In this document: one piece after another, positions 41,480-48,653 of the stretch | How positions within the stretch are numbered: position 1 is the first letter of the stretch | Layout of the letters: every line of letters starts with the position of its first letter | From: JBBTSQ01 sp038078755 | Lineage (GTDB): Bacteria; Patescibacteriota; Minisyncoccia; Phycocordibacterales; JBAYGS01 | Direction: 5' to 3' | Assembly: GCA_038078755.1 (NCBI GenBank) | Contig: JBBTSQ010000028.1 | Coordinates: 1 to 64,000, forward strand | DNA: 64,000 bases | Made by a program: the position numbers and the translations under genes | The notes under the pieces: generated by a model | What the model was told of the DNA's origin: nothing | The model's input: only the letters and a program-made list of their open reading frames with translations | Databases searched by the model: none

Positions 41480-41580
41480 GATGTTCTGTCGTGTTGGATT
41501 GTCTGTGTTCTAGCCAAAAGCTACCATCTAAGTGTTAGTTATGTCAATTCAATCCAATTTCTGCCAAACGATAATGTCTT

Positions 41581-41629
41581 AAAAAGAAAACCCGTTTCGG
41601 AAATAATCCGAAACGGGTTGCGTTTTTTT
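41581..41629 (-). terminator. Terminator after the MFS gene
   Basis: AACCCGTTTCGGA pairs with TCCGAAACGGGTT over 13 bp. T-rich runs are present on both strands. Confidence 0.85.
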
Positions 41630-41636
41630 GACCACA

Positions 41637-42857
41637 TTACTTATGTTCTTTTTGATGCCGATTACACAGCCACCACGCACCGATAATGAGTGACAACCCA
41701 GACCAGACCCAGGTAATCGAGATACTTGTGTATTTCGCTGATAGTCCGGACAAGAGTAGTCCCAAGGCTCCACCAGCATATCGCGCCATGGTGGCGCAAG
41801 ATGCGGTCGTGGCTCGAGTCTCTGGATCAGTAATCGCACTGTGGAGTGTTGTCCTAAAAATAGGATTCAGTATGCCACGTGGTATTTGGCTCGCGCTAAA
41901 CAGAATCAGTGATAGGGGGAATGGACATACTGCGCCGATCGCGACCAGTATTCCAGACCATATCATTGAATGTTTTAATACGGTTATTTGATCACGGGTG
42001 GTGGGTATGTATCGGTTGGCAATTTCTGCTCCGATAGCACCACAGATCATCCAGATACTAAGTAATCCCCCGAGCCAAAATATGGACACATATTCTTTGA
42101 AGAATGGTTGCCAGAGCATATTTTGTCCCATACAAGCAAAAGCTTGTACGGCAGCGAGAAGTGCGATAGTTCTGATGGTCGGATTACTGCGCGCAAATGC
42201 AACACTCGATTTTGTCTTCGTCCACATTTCGTGTGCGTGGGCATTGAGTGTATGTGTTTTCCGTTGAAAATAATCTTCGGACATCACCTGTTTTGCTATC
42301 AGTCCGTGACCGAGCATCAAGATACCACTCACAATCCAACAGCTCGCTGGATGAATGGTGTATACCCATGCCCCGACAATGCTCCCGAGAATTCCGCACA
42401 CAGTGTCCACGCTATTTTCTCGCACAAACAATTTTGCTTTGTAGGCATCACGATCGATCGGACTCATTCCAGAATGATCGAGACTATCGATGAGCCATGC
42501 TTCAAACGCTCCAGAGACACACGTGCTTCCAATGGCGAGCAGGCATTCGGCTAGTGCAAATCCAATAAAAGAGTGCGACATGCCGTAGATGATGAGGCCG
42601 AGTGACCAGAGGAGACTGGCGAGGACATAGGATGCCTTGCGACCAAAGGTGTCAGCGTAAGCTCCCGTCGGGATTTCTGCCACAAATAGTGTACAGAAAA
42701 AGACAACATTGACCGCATTGGCCAAGAAATAATCGTTGAGGTTGTGCATCAGGAAGTCCATGTAGACTGCTCCGTGAAAAGAGCCTCCACAAAAGACACC
42801 TGCTGCGCCGAGACCTAGGTAGCGACGGCCGATCTGTTTCGGTGACAGTTTTTTCAT
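41637..42857 (-). CDS. Major facilitator superfamily transporter
   Basis: The 406-residue protein has about 12 hydrophobic segments. The loop 2-3 motif is present as PTGAYADTFGRKASYVLASL (residues about 62-81), the MFS motif A. The substrate cannot be deduced; similarity in style is to small drug/sugar exporters. A His/Thr-rich cytoplasmic loop separates the two six-helix halves near residue 200. No Shine-Dalgarno sequence or clear promoter was recognised. Confidence 0.92.
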   Translation of the reverse strand: MKKLSPKQIGRRYLGLGAAGVFCGGSFHGAVYMDFLMHNLNDYFLANAVNVVFFCTLFVAEIPTGAYADTFGRKASYVLASLLWSLGLIIYGMSHSFIGFALAECLLAIGSTCVSGAFEAWLIDSLDHSGMSPIDRDAYKAKLFVRENSVDTVCGILGSIVGAWVYTIHPASCWIVSGILMLGHGLIAKQVMSEDYFQRKTHTLNAHAHEMWTKTKSSVAFARSNPTIRTIALLAAVQAFACMGQNMLWQPFFKEYVSIFWLGGLLSIWMICGAIGAEIANRYIPTTRDQITVLKHSMIWSGILVAIGAVCPFPLSLILFSASQIPRGILNPIFRTTLHSAITDPETRATTASCATMARYAGGALGLLLSGLSAKYTSISITWVWSGLSLIIGAWWLCNRHQKEHK

Positions 42858-43339
42858 ACGTTTATGTGGTTGTAAAAGAACTACATAGTTGCAAGATTGT
42901 CTTGCGGACTATACTGAACGCGGAATAAGAAGTTTAATCTTTTTGCAACTTCGACTCGGACGTTGTGAAAGTTGTTACTTTCACACGCTCCTCGCTCGTT
43001 GCAATTGAAAATCCCGACTTTCGTCCAGTCGGGATTTGTCTAAATGCTTTCGAACAGGAGAGTTACGAGAGGGGATTTACACACATCACGAGTGAACAAA
43101 AATTGTGGCTACAATCTTTGAGAGATACGCCGAAAGCGCCAAGAGAAATGGCGTGCGGGCGAGTATTCATTTGTGTATATGTGTTTTGCATACGGGAGTA
43201 TGTTAGCATATTTGTAGATGTAGGTCAATCTTGCTTTACATATGCAAGAGCAACCAATATACCTGTGCATATCTTGCAGGACAGATAAAATATGGGGCGG
43301 TATACTAAGGACATTATTGTATTAATTGTATTTTGAATT
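42858..43339. repeat. Intergenic region with variable-stem repeat (copy 1) and hairpins
   Basis: This 482-bp stretch contains no convincing gene. At 42944-43009 a repeat is closed by TTGCAAC/GTTGCAA. It holds the linkers TTCGACTCGGACG and CGCTCCTCGCTC around an inner hairpin GTGAAAG/CTTTCAC. The matching copy is at 58413-58475 on the other strand. A second hairpin, AAATCCCGAC/GTCGGGATTT, follows at 43009-43037. From 43040 to 43290 I see no further structure. TATACT at 43302-43307 is a likely -10 box for the next gene. Confidence 0.7.
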
Positions 43340-44692
43340 ATGATCACTCGCGCGCAATTCGTTTTCGCCAGCATCCTGATGCTTTTGTGTGTTGGTACGG
43401 TATCGGCACAAACAGCAGAGCCGTCGACGATGCCAGCTCCGACAGACAGTTATTACCAAAACGGAAGTTATCCTCCGCCACCGCCACCTCCACCGCCATC
43501 TCCAGATGGTGCTACCTATTATCGTTCTGAACCAAACACCTCTTCTGGCTATTCGTATCCACCCCAAGATCAGTACCCACATCCTAAAGACGGCGATGTG
43601 CCGATGGGTGCTCCGGTGTATGAAAAGAGAATGATGGATGAAGGTGAAGACGGATCAGTACGCACATTTTCTGGGTCAAGATCTGATGAACGTATGCCCC
43701 CGAGCACCGATAGTCGAAGAGAGGGTTCATCACAAAATCAATTTCAAGATCGTGGTCAATTTGATCAGTCAGGCGAAGATACTATGGACGCTGAACGATT
43801 GGCCTCAATGAAGCGCGGAATGCGCGGTATGGAGCAGGGACTGACTCGCCTGAAAAAAGTCATTGAGCGATTGAAAGCAAAAGGAATAGCGGTGCCTGCC
43901 ACCGACGAAGAAGCGATTGCTACATTGTCCACCGCTTTTGCAACAATAAAAAATGCCACTGAATTTTCCGATACAGTTGAATCAGCAATGGAGACCTTAA
44001 GTGAGTCTGGCGAGAGTATGCAAGAAATCGGTATGCGACTCGGTATGCTTGAGCAATTGCCAAAAATTACCAAAGAAGCGGAAAAACGCATCAAGCAAGC
44101 TCGCGCTAAATTAGTAAAAGCCAAAACTCGCGCTGAAAAAGCCGGCATCAATGTGTCAGAAATTGTCACTCGGGTAGAGACCGCGCTGGCTTCAATCGAA
44201 AGCTCGGTACAGGCGATGAAGACACAGACCGGAGATGACCTTGAGGAGGCAATGGAATCCCTGCGAGAAAATGCGTTTGAGGCGATGGAGGATATTGCGA
44301 GCGATATTCGTCTACTTGAAAATATTTCAAATAGCGCAAAGATCATTAAGGAGGCCAAGCGAGAAATCAGTCGGATTGAAAAGTTGGCAACACAGCTGAA
44401 GAAAAAGAATAAAGATACTGCGCGATTATTTGAATTGATTACAGAGATGAAAGCAACATTGGCGGAAACTGAAACAGCTATTGCCGAAAACAGTGATGAT
44501 CCCGAGGCATTGTTTGAAATTATGTCCGAAGGGGAATCACTGCATAATGACGCGCTTGAGGAACTTGCTAATCTTCGTGGCGATGAGACCGATATTGATA
44601 AGCAGTTTAAAGTAAGCGATCCCACCAAGACGAGCTCGGTTGGCGCAGCGGTCATAAACACACTCGATCTTTTAAGGGGATTGTTTAATTAA
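43340..44692 (+). CDS. Secreted coiled-coil protein with proline-rich N-terminal region
   Basis: The 450-residue protein begins with a signal peptide (MITRAQFVFASILMLLCVGT, cut after VSAQ near residue 24). A disordered Pro/Tyr/Ser-rich region follows, including nine consecutive Pro (residues about 45-53). From residue about 150 the protein is almost entirely helical with long coiled-coil heptads, for example ERLASMKRGMRGMEQGLTRL. It ends with a short hydrophobic stretch (VINTLDLLRGLF). I recognise no catalytic domain. It is probably an extracellular or surface structural protein. A strong terminator follows. Confidence 0.82.
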   Translation: MITRAQFVFASILMLLCVGTVSAQTAEPSTMPAPTDSYYQNGSYPPPPPPPPPSPDGATYYRSEPNTSSGYSYPPQDQYPHPKDGDVPMGAPVYEKRMMDEGEDGSVRTFSGSRSDERMPPSTDSRREGSSQNQFQDRGQFDQSGEDTMDAERLASMKRGMRGMEQGLTRLKKVIERLKAKGIAVPATDEEAIATLSTAFATIKNATEFSDTVESAMETLSESGESMQEIGMRLGMLEQLPKITKEAEKRIKQARAKLVKAKTRAEKAGINVSEIVTRVETALASIESSVQAMKTQTGDDLEEAMESLRENAFEAMEDIASDIRLLENISNSAKIIKEAKREISRIEKLATQLKKKNKDTARLFELITEMKATLAETETAIAENSDDPEALFEIMSEGESLHNDALEELANLRGDETDIDKQFKVSDPTKTSSVGAAVINTLDLLRGLFN

Positions 44693-44720
44693 GGTGTTGT
44701 AATGGTCATTGATGTGTACG

Positions 44721-44757
44721 AAAAGAACGGCTCACCTGAAGGTGAGCCGTTCTTTTC
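44721..44757 (+). terminator. Terminator of the coiled-coil protein gene
   Basis: AAAAGAACGGCTCACC pairs with GGTGAGCCGTTCTTTT around TGAA. The ACGGCTC word also appears in the box-plus-hairpin repeats. Confidence 0.9.
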
Positions 44758-44790
44758 CGTGTATCGCCTAAAGCATTATCTTAAAAATGG

Positions 44791-45552
44791 TCATCCAAAT
44801 CGCTCGGTTTTGATTTCATGGGAATTGAAACCGATAGCGACTAGTGTGTTTGCTACTACCTCAACAAAGCCGGTTGGCCCGCAGACGTAGATCATCGGCA
44901 TCTTGCCTAGAAGTTCATCGGTGACTTCGGCGAGCATTGCTTTGTCTACTCGGCGAGTAAAACCACCCCAGCTTTTCGGAGCATTTTCGGTAATGGTGTA
45001 ATAGATTTTAAGATTGGGGTGGCGTTCTTTGTAGTATTCAAGCTCTTGAAAATAGGGGATTTTGTCTTTGGTGCGCGCGCTGATCAATAGGCGTACCGGT
45101 CTTGGCGAAGATTCTACATGCGACTTTGTTGCGTTTAGAGTTGTGGTCTCAAGGGCAATATGTTCCCGAAGCATGCTCATCAGGGGCACGATACCCGATC
45201 CTCCGGCAATCAAGACCAGTGGTCCCGGCATAGTGGTGTCCCAAATAAAGTGTCCACCGAGAGGTCCTTTGATCTCAACTTTGTCCCCCACGGCAAGCGC
45301 AAAAAGATACGGAGACACTTCACCATTTTCTAAAATTTGCACACCGAATTCGACTTTGGTGGAACCTGCTTCTGGGGTGTTGGCAATCGAATAACTGCGC
45401 TGTGCCTGGTAGCCGGTCTCGGAAGTCAGTCTGATATCGCAATGTTGCCCCGCTTTGTGTCCGGGCCACTTTGGTACATCAAACGTCAGAGATTTTACAT
45501 TCTCTGCTACCATTTTTGATGAGACTAATGTGCCGATGAGCCAGGAGGACAT
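44791..45552 (-). CDS. Ferredoxin-NADP reductase-type flavin oxidoreductase
   Basis: The 253-residue protein has an FAD-binding beta barrel with RSYSIANTP (residues about 53-61, the RxYS motif). A phosphate-binding KGPLGGHF and an NAD(P) domain with IAGGSGIVPLMSML and MIYVCGPTGFVE follow. It ends KTERFG, as in FNR-like reductases that act with oxygenases or molybdoenzymes. It is the last of three minus-strand genes headed by a sulfite-oxidase-like molybdoprotein. That suggests it passes electrons between NAD(P)H and that protein. TACTAT lies 7 bp before the ATG. Confidence 0.92.
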   Translation of the reverse strand: MSSWLIGTLVSSKMVAENVKSLTFDVPKWPGHKAGQHCDIRLTSETGYQAQRSYSIANTPEAGSTKVEFGVQILENGEVSPYLFALAVGDKVEIKGPLGGHFIWDTTMPGPLVLIAGGSGIVPLMSMLREHIALETTTLNATKSHVESSPRPVRLLISARTKDKIPYFQELEYYKERHPNLKIYYTITENAPKSWGGFTRRVDKAMLAEVTDELLGKMPMIYVCGPTGFVEVVANTLVAIGFNSHEIKTERFG

Positions 45553-45582
45553 AGTGACTATAGTATCGTATAACCATCAAAT

Positions 45583-45614
45583 AAAAAAGCAGAGCGCGAC
45601 ACGCTCTGCTTTTG
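45583..45614 (-). terminator. Terminator between the 45621 gene and the reductase gene
   Basis: AGCAGAGCG pairs with CGCTCTGCT across CGACA and lies just after the small gene. On the minus strand a T run follows. Confidence 0.75.
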
Positions 45615-45620
45615 TTTTGC

Positions 45621-45821
45621 TCATTTCCGTCTTTTGACACGGAAAGATTCTTGGGATTGTTGGACTGCTTTCCGGTGCAGATAATCCCCAAGCAGAGCTT
45701 GAGCAACTCTTCCGTCAAGTTCGGCTTCAAAAGCTTTACCGTGTGGCCCTTGAATTGCTGAGTGGACAAAGCAATGGTAGTCGGTAGCAAATTGGTCAGA
45801 ATCAATACGTGGCGTGCTCAT
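45621..45821 (-). CDS. Small hypothetical protein (66 aa)
   Basis: I place the start at ATG 45821 (MSTPRIDSDQFATDYHCFVH). The open frame runs further upstream but there overlaps the molybdoprotein gene on the same strand and is Arg/Cys-rich shadow sequence. The 66-residue product is basic at its C-terminus (SFRVKRRK) and has no known family. A terminator follows directly. Its place between the molybdoprotein and reductase genes may be fortuitous. Confidence 0.6.
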   Translation of the reverse strand: MSTPRIDSDQFATDYHCFVHSAIQGPHGKAFEAELDGRVAQALLGDYLHRKAVQQSQESFRVKRRK

Positions 45822-45880
45822 AAGAAAGGACAGGTTTGTTTCTGATCCTAATCTACTACAGCGCATTCTTGAGTGCAAGG

Positions 45881-46486
45881 CTACTCCGAATACCGTTCTT
45901 CTTTCCACGGGTCGCCGTGGTTGTGGTAGCCACGGACTTCCCAAAATCCGGGAGCATCGTCCGCAACAAATTCGAGCTTGGCGAGCCACTTGGCGCTTTT
46001 CCAGAAATAGAGGTGGGGGATGAGCAAGCGCACCGGACCGCCGTGTTCATCAGAAATTGGACTGTCGTCGTATGAGGTGGCAACCCACGCTTTACCTTTG
46101 CGAATGTCTTCGAGGGGAATGTTGGTGGTGTAGCCGTCGTCGCTGTGGGCGATGAGAAAGTTTGCATCGGGCGAAACACCGGCGACTTGCATAATATAGT
46201 CGAGCGATACTCCACTCCAGCGAGAATCGAGCTTGCTCCATTTGGTCACGCAGTGAATATCCCGCACCACTTCTTCGTGAGGCAATGCGAGCAATTCATC
46301 CCAGTTCCATTTTTGAGGTTTTTCTACCAATCCGGTGACTCGAAGGGTGAAATGTTCGGGAAGAACGTGTGGGGTGGGGCCTAAAGATAGCACCGGAAAG
46401 TCACGGGTCTCGTACTGACCCGGAGGAATTCGAGATCGGTCGCTTGATTGACGTCTTTGTCCGAAGCCGGGGTTCACGAGGGGCAT
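45881..46486 (-). CDS. Sulfite oxidase-like molybdopterin oxidoreductase
   Basis: The 201-residue protein is the molybdopterin-binding core of the sulfite oxidase/YedY superfamily. The Mo-ligand Cys79 is in VRDIHCVTKWSKLD, and the substrate-region motifs GVSLDYIMQ, HSDDGYTTNIPLED and EHGGPVRLLIPHLYFWKSAK are all present. There is no signal peptide, so it appears cytoplasmic. A molybdenum-cofactor enzyme is unexpected in a reduced genome. No cofactor-synthesis gene is in the window, so cofactor would need to come from elsewhere in the genome or from a host. The FNR-type reductase downstream is a plausible partner. Confidence 0.92.
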   Translation of the reverse strand: MPLVNPGFGQRRQSSDRSRIPPGQYETRDFPVLSLGPTPHVLPEHFTLRVTGLVEKPQKWNWDELLALPHEEVVRDIHCVTKWSKLDSRWSGVSLDYIMQVAGVSPDANFLIAHSDDGYTTNIPLEDIRKGKAWVATSYDDSPISDEHGGPVRLLIPHLYFWKSAKWLAKLEFVADDAPGFWEVRGYHNHGDPWKEERYSE

Positions 46487-46492
46487 ACTAGA

Positions 46493-46574
46493 AGTATAAA
46501 GTAAAACGTATAAAGTATAAAGTATCTAGGAAAGAAAAAGAGCGACGAAGGCGAAGCCTTCGTCGCTCTTTTTT
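46493..46574. repeat. GTATAAAG word repeat and GAA-loop hairpin
   Basis: Tandem variants of GTATAAAGTA run 46493-46525. A 16-bp hairpin AAAGAGCGACGAAGGC / GCCTTCGTCGCTCTTT with a GAA loop follows and ends in a T tract (46537-46574). It can also terminate transcripts on either strand. Confidence 0.8.
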
Positions 46575-46585
46575 AAAACTCCTAG

Positions 46586-47005
46586 CTATTTCAAAAGCGT
46601 AATAATAACCCCACTCACGACCCACGCGACAAACAATTGTCCAACTTCAATAAAAAACACAGTCACTGGCGGCTTTTTAATATTGAAGAAAAACGCTGGA
46701 AGGGAGGTGGTGAGTGAAAATGCAAACCACGCAATCGCGCCTAAGAGAGCGCCATTGAGTACTCCCACTACAGCAAAACCAGAAATTAAAGCATTGAGTC
46801 CGGTTGCGATGATAAGAGTTGAAATAAAAGTGAGGATGTATGCTTTTGCCATACCTTTCATCTGTTCAGGCTTGCAATCATCGGGATTGATGCCTTGGAG
46901 TCGCATCCACATCTTTCCAAATCCTTTTGGTGAATACCAAAATGCGCCAATTGCCATACTGGCGATGCCTGATACTAAAATAGCCCACAGATTAAATGTA
47001 ATCAT
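46586..47005 (-). CDS. DUF1761 membrane protein
   Basis: The 139-residue protein has four TM segments. It matches DUF1761 through the N-terminal pattern SGIASMAIGAFWYSPKGFGK (residues about 12-31), followed by MWMRLQG, with the Trp-Tyr-Ser motif that is typical of the family. The function of the family is unknown. It lies between two hairpins and has no close operon partner. Confidence 0.88.
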   Translation of the reverse strand: MITFNLWAILVSGIASMAIGAFWYSPKGFGKMWMRLQGINPDDCKPEQMKGMAKAYILTFISTLIIATGLNALISGFAVVGVLNGALLGAIAWFAFSLTTSLPAFFFNIKKPPVTVFFIEVGQLFVAWVVSGVIITLLK

Positions 47006-47056
47006 AGAATACTAAATTATGAATAACTGATAGTAGTATACATGCTCGCTAAAAAA

Positions 47057-47094
47057 GAAAAAGGCCCCGCTCATCGGAACGAGCGGGGCCTTGC
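47057..47094 (-). terminator. GC-rich hairpin between the 47097 gene and the DUF1761 gene
   Basis: AAGGCCCCGCTC pairs with GAGCGGGGCCTT over 12 bp, with a T run on the minus strand. It follows the 47097 gene. Confidence 0.85.
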
Positions 47095-47096
47095 CT

Positions 47097-47372
47097 TCAG
47101 GCTTCGGGATTAAAATTGGGATCAAGGACATTCACGTCCATCGGAGTGCCACCAGCATCAAGAGCACGTCTTTGCAGTTTTCGGATTTCTGCGATCGGCG
47201 CAAATGTCGGGAGTCTTCCCGAGAAGTGGCCGTTTGACCCGCCGGCAAGCGGAATATCCTGCCCAGTTTCGGTACATTGCCGAATCTCAGGCAGTACACT
47301 CATGCGCATCAAGCTGTGGGTATGATAGCCGATGAACACTTCGTCAGATTTACGCTGTGGGTGGTTAGCCAT
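47097..47372 (-). CDS. Small hypothetical protein (91 aa)
   Basis: I do not recognise this protein. It is supported by AAAGGAAG about 6 nt before the ATG and by an immediate strong terminator. It has no membrane segment or signal peptide. A Gly/Pro-rich second half (LAGGSNGHFSGRLPTFAP, then DPNFNPEA) suggests limited fold. It is another short orphan gene with a Shine-Dalgarno sequence. Confidence 0.7.
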   Translation of the reverse strand: MANHPQRKSDEVFIGYHTHSLMRMSVLPEIRQCTETGQDIPLAGGSNGHFSGRLPTFAPIAEIRKLQRRALDAGGTPMDVNVLDPNFNPEA

Positions 47373-47460
47373 ACGATTCTTCCTTTGGTGTGACCGAACA
47401 AATTTCCATTTATTACTCTACTCACTTTCGTTAAAAAAGCAAGCAACAGTGGGGAAGAGG

Positions 47461-47488
47461 TAGACAATTGTTTCGGCTGTATTATACT
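47461..47488 (+). promoter_or_regulatory. Promoter of the DUF2177 gene
   Basis: TAGACA (47461-47466) and TATACT (47483-47488) are 16 bp apart. The ATG at 47496 is 7 bp after the -10 box, so the transcript would be leaderless. Confidence 0.75.
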
Positions 47489-47495
47489 TGCGGTA

Positions 47496-47903
47496 ATGAC
47501 TGATTTTTTGAAAAACTTTCTCTTGGCTGTGCCGTTTTTGATCGCCCTCGATTATCTGTGGATCGGGGTTGTGATGTCGGGATTTTATCAAGGTCATTTG
47601 CACGACCTACTCCGATTTGTTGACGGCTCTTTTTCGGTGCGGATTATTCCGACCATTCTTTCGTATGTCACGATGGGACTTTCGGTGGCGCTTTTTTCCA
47701 TTCCCAAAGCGCTCACGCTTGGCTCTGCGCCGAAGGCATTCCTGTGGGGCGCGCTCCTCGGTCTTGTTGTCTATGGTCTCTACAATTACACCAATCTCGC
47801 TATTTTGGATAAATGGAGTAGCACACTTTCAATCGTTGATACACTGTGGGGCGGCGTAATTTTCGGCCTCACGACGTTGATTGTGTATCTGATTCGAAGT
47901 TAA
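47496..47903 (+). CDS. DUF2177 membrane protein
   Basis: The 135-residue protein has four TM segments. It matches DUF2177 in the N-terminal LALDYLWIG-type motif (here IALDYLWIGVVMSGFY) and the internal YGLYNYTNLAIL and TLWGGVIFG segments. The family is an uncharacterised membrane group. engB follows after 14 bp and may be co-transcribed. Confidence 0.9.
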   Translation: MTDFLKNFLLAVPFLIALDYLWIGVVMSGFYQGHLHDLLRFVDGSFSVRIIPTILSYVTMGLSVALFSIPKALTLGSAPKAFLWGALLGLVVYGLYNYTNLAILDKWSSTLSIVDTLWGGVIFGLTTLIVYLIRS

Positions 47904-47917
47904 TTACGTATAGGTGA

Positions 47918-48535
47918 ATGACAAAAGCCAGTATCTCGGATACTATCTCTGATATGGAAATCAAAACGGCTGAATTCAAGAAAAGTATCCGGGGCAGCGA
48001 TCCAATCATCTACGAGCCAAAACGACAAGTGGTCTTTGTGGGTAGATCAAACGTGGGAAAGTCGAGCCTCATGAATTGTTTACTCGATCGTATCGATTTG
48101 GTACGTTCAGGTAAAACGCCGGGCAAGACCCAAGAGATTAATTTTTTCTTGGTGAACAATGTATTTTATTTTGTTGATCTACCAGGCTACGGTTTTGCCA
48201 AGATGTCTCTCGAACGCCGAGAACAGCTCGCAAAAATGATCCAATGGTTTCTACTCGAAGATGTCTATCAGCGTATTGTAGTATTGGTGCTCGACATGAA
48301 AGTTGGTCCGAGTGAGATGGATTTGGAAATGCTTCGGATTCTTTCTGAGAGCAACAATGAAGTGTTGGTGGTATTGAATAAAGTAGATAGACTTAATCAA
48401 AAAGAGCGACACGAACAAATCAAGAAGATTGTAGCTAAAATTCCAGAAGGTCTAGAAATTATTTTGTGTTCGGCAAAGACTCGGGAAGGGAGAGAAGAGA
48501 TTTTGAAGCGGGTGGTGGGGGCGCCAGTCAATTGA
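47918..48535 (+). CDS. engB: Ribosome biogenesis GTPase EngB/YsxC
   Basis: EngB is a GTPase needed to assemble the 50S subunit. G1 is GRSNVGKSSL (residues about 42-51), G2 follows in GKTPGKTQEI, G3 is DLPGYGFA, and G4 is LNKVDR. The ATG at 47954 (MEIKTAEFKKSI) is a closer match to typical EngB starts than the listed ATG 12 codons upstream. The gene lies between the DUF2177 gene and tRNA-Asn, and a promoter-like sequence precedes the tRNA. Confidence 0.95.
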   Translation: MTKASISDTISDMEIKTAEFKKSIRGSDPIIYEPKRQVVFVGRSNVGKSSLMNCLLDRIDLVRSGKTPGKTQEINFFLVNNVFYFVDLPGYGFAKMSLERREQLAKMIQWFLLEDVYQRIVVLVLDMKVGPSEMDLEMLRILSESNNEVLVVLNKVDRLNQKERHEQIKKIVAKIPEGLEIILCSAKTREGREEILKRVVGAPVN

Positions 48536-48577
48536 TTTTTCTCTTTAATTTGTTAGTATACCTAGGTCAGTAATTAT

Positions 48578-48653
48578 TCCGTGGTAGCTCAGCTGGTAGA
48601 GCGCCTCGCTGTTAACGAGGATGTCCTTGGTTCGATCCCAAGCCACGGAGCCA
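48578..48653 (+). tRNA. tRNA-Asn (anticodon GTT)
   Basis: The acceptor arm TCCGTGG/CCACGGA, the D-arm GCTC..GAGC, the anticodon arm CCTCG-CTGTTAA-CGAGG with anticodon GTT, and the T-arm CTTGG-TTCGATC-CCAAG all fold. CCA is encoded. The 3' half overlaps, on the opposite strand, the end of the serine recombinase gene. The tRNA is the attachment site of the mobile element to its right. Confidence 0.97.

Noticed and set aside
42965..43288. Open frame of 107 codons after the MFS gene
   Set aside because: It starts inside the variable-stem repeat, has no ribosome-binding site and no family resemblance. Its length is explained by repeat and hairpin sequence.
45822..45989. N-terminal extension of the 66-residue protein
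   Set aside because: The extension overlaps the molybdoprotein gene in another frame and is Arg/Cys-rich shadow sequence. The internal ATG 45821 gives a sensible protein.
48578..48653. Possible protein motif WLRGLGSNQGHPR as a real conserved domain
   Set aside because: It is simply the antisense translation of tRNA-Asn. Similar tails appear wherever a frame runs into a tRNA gene.
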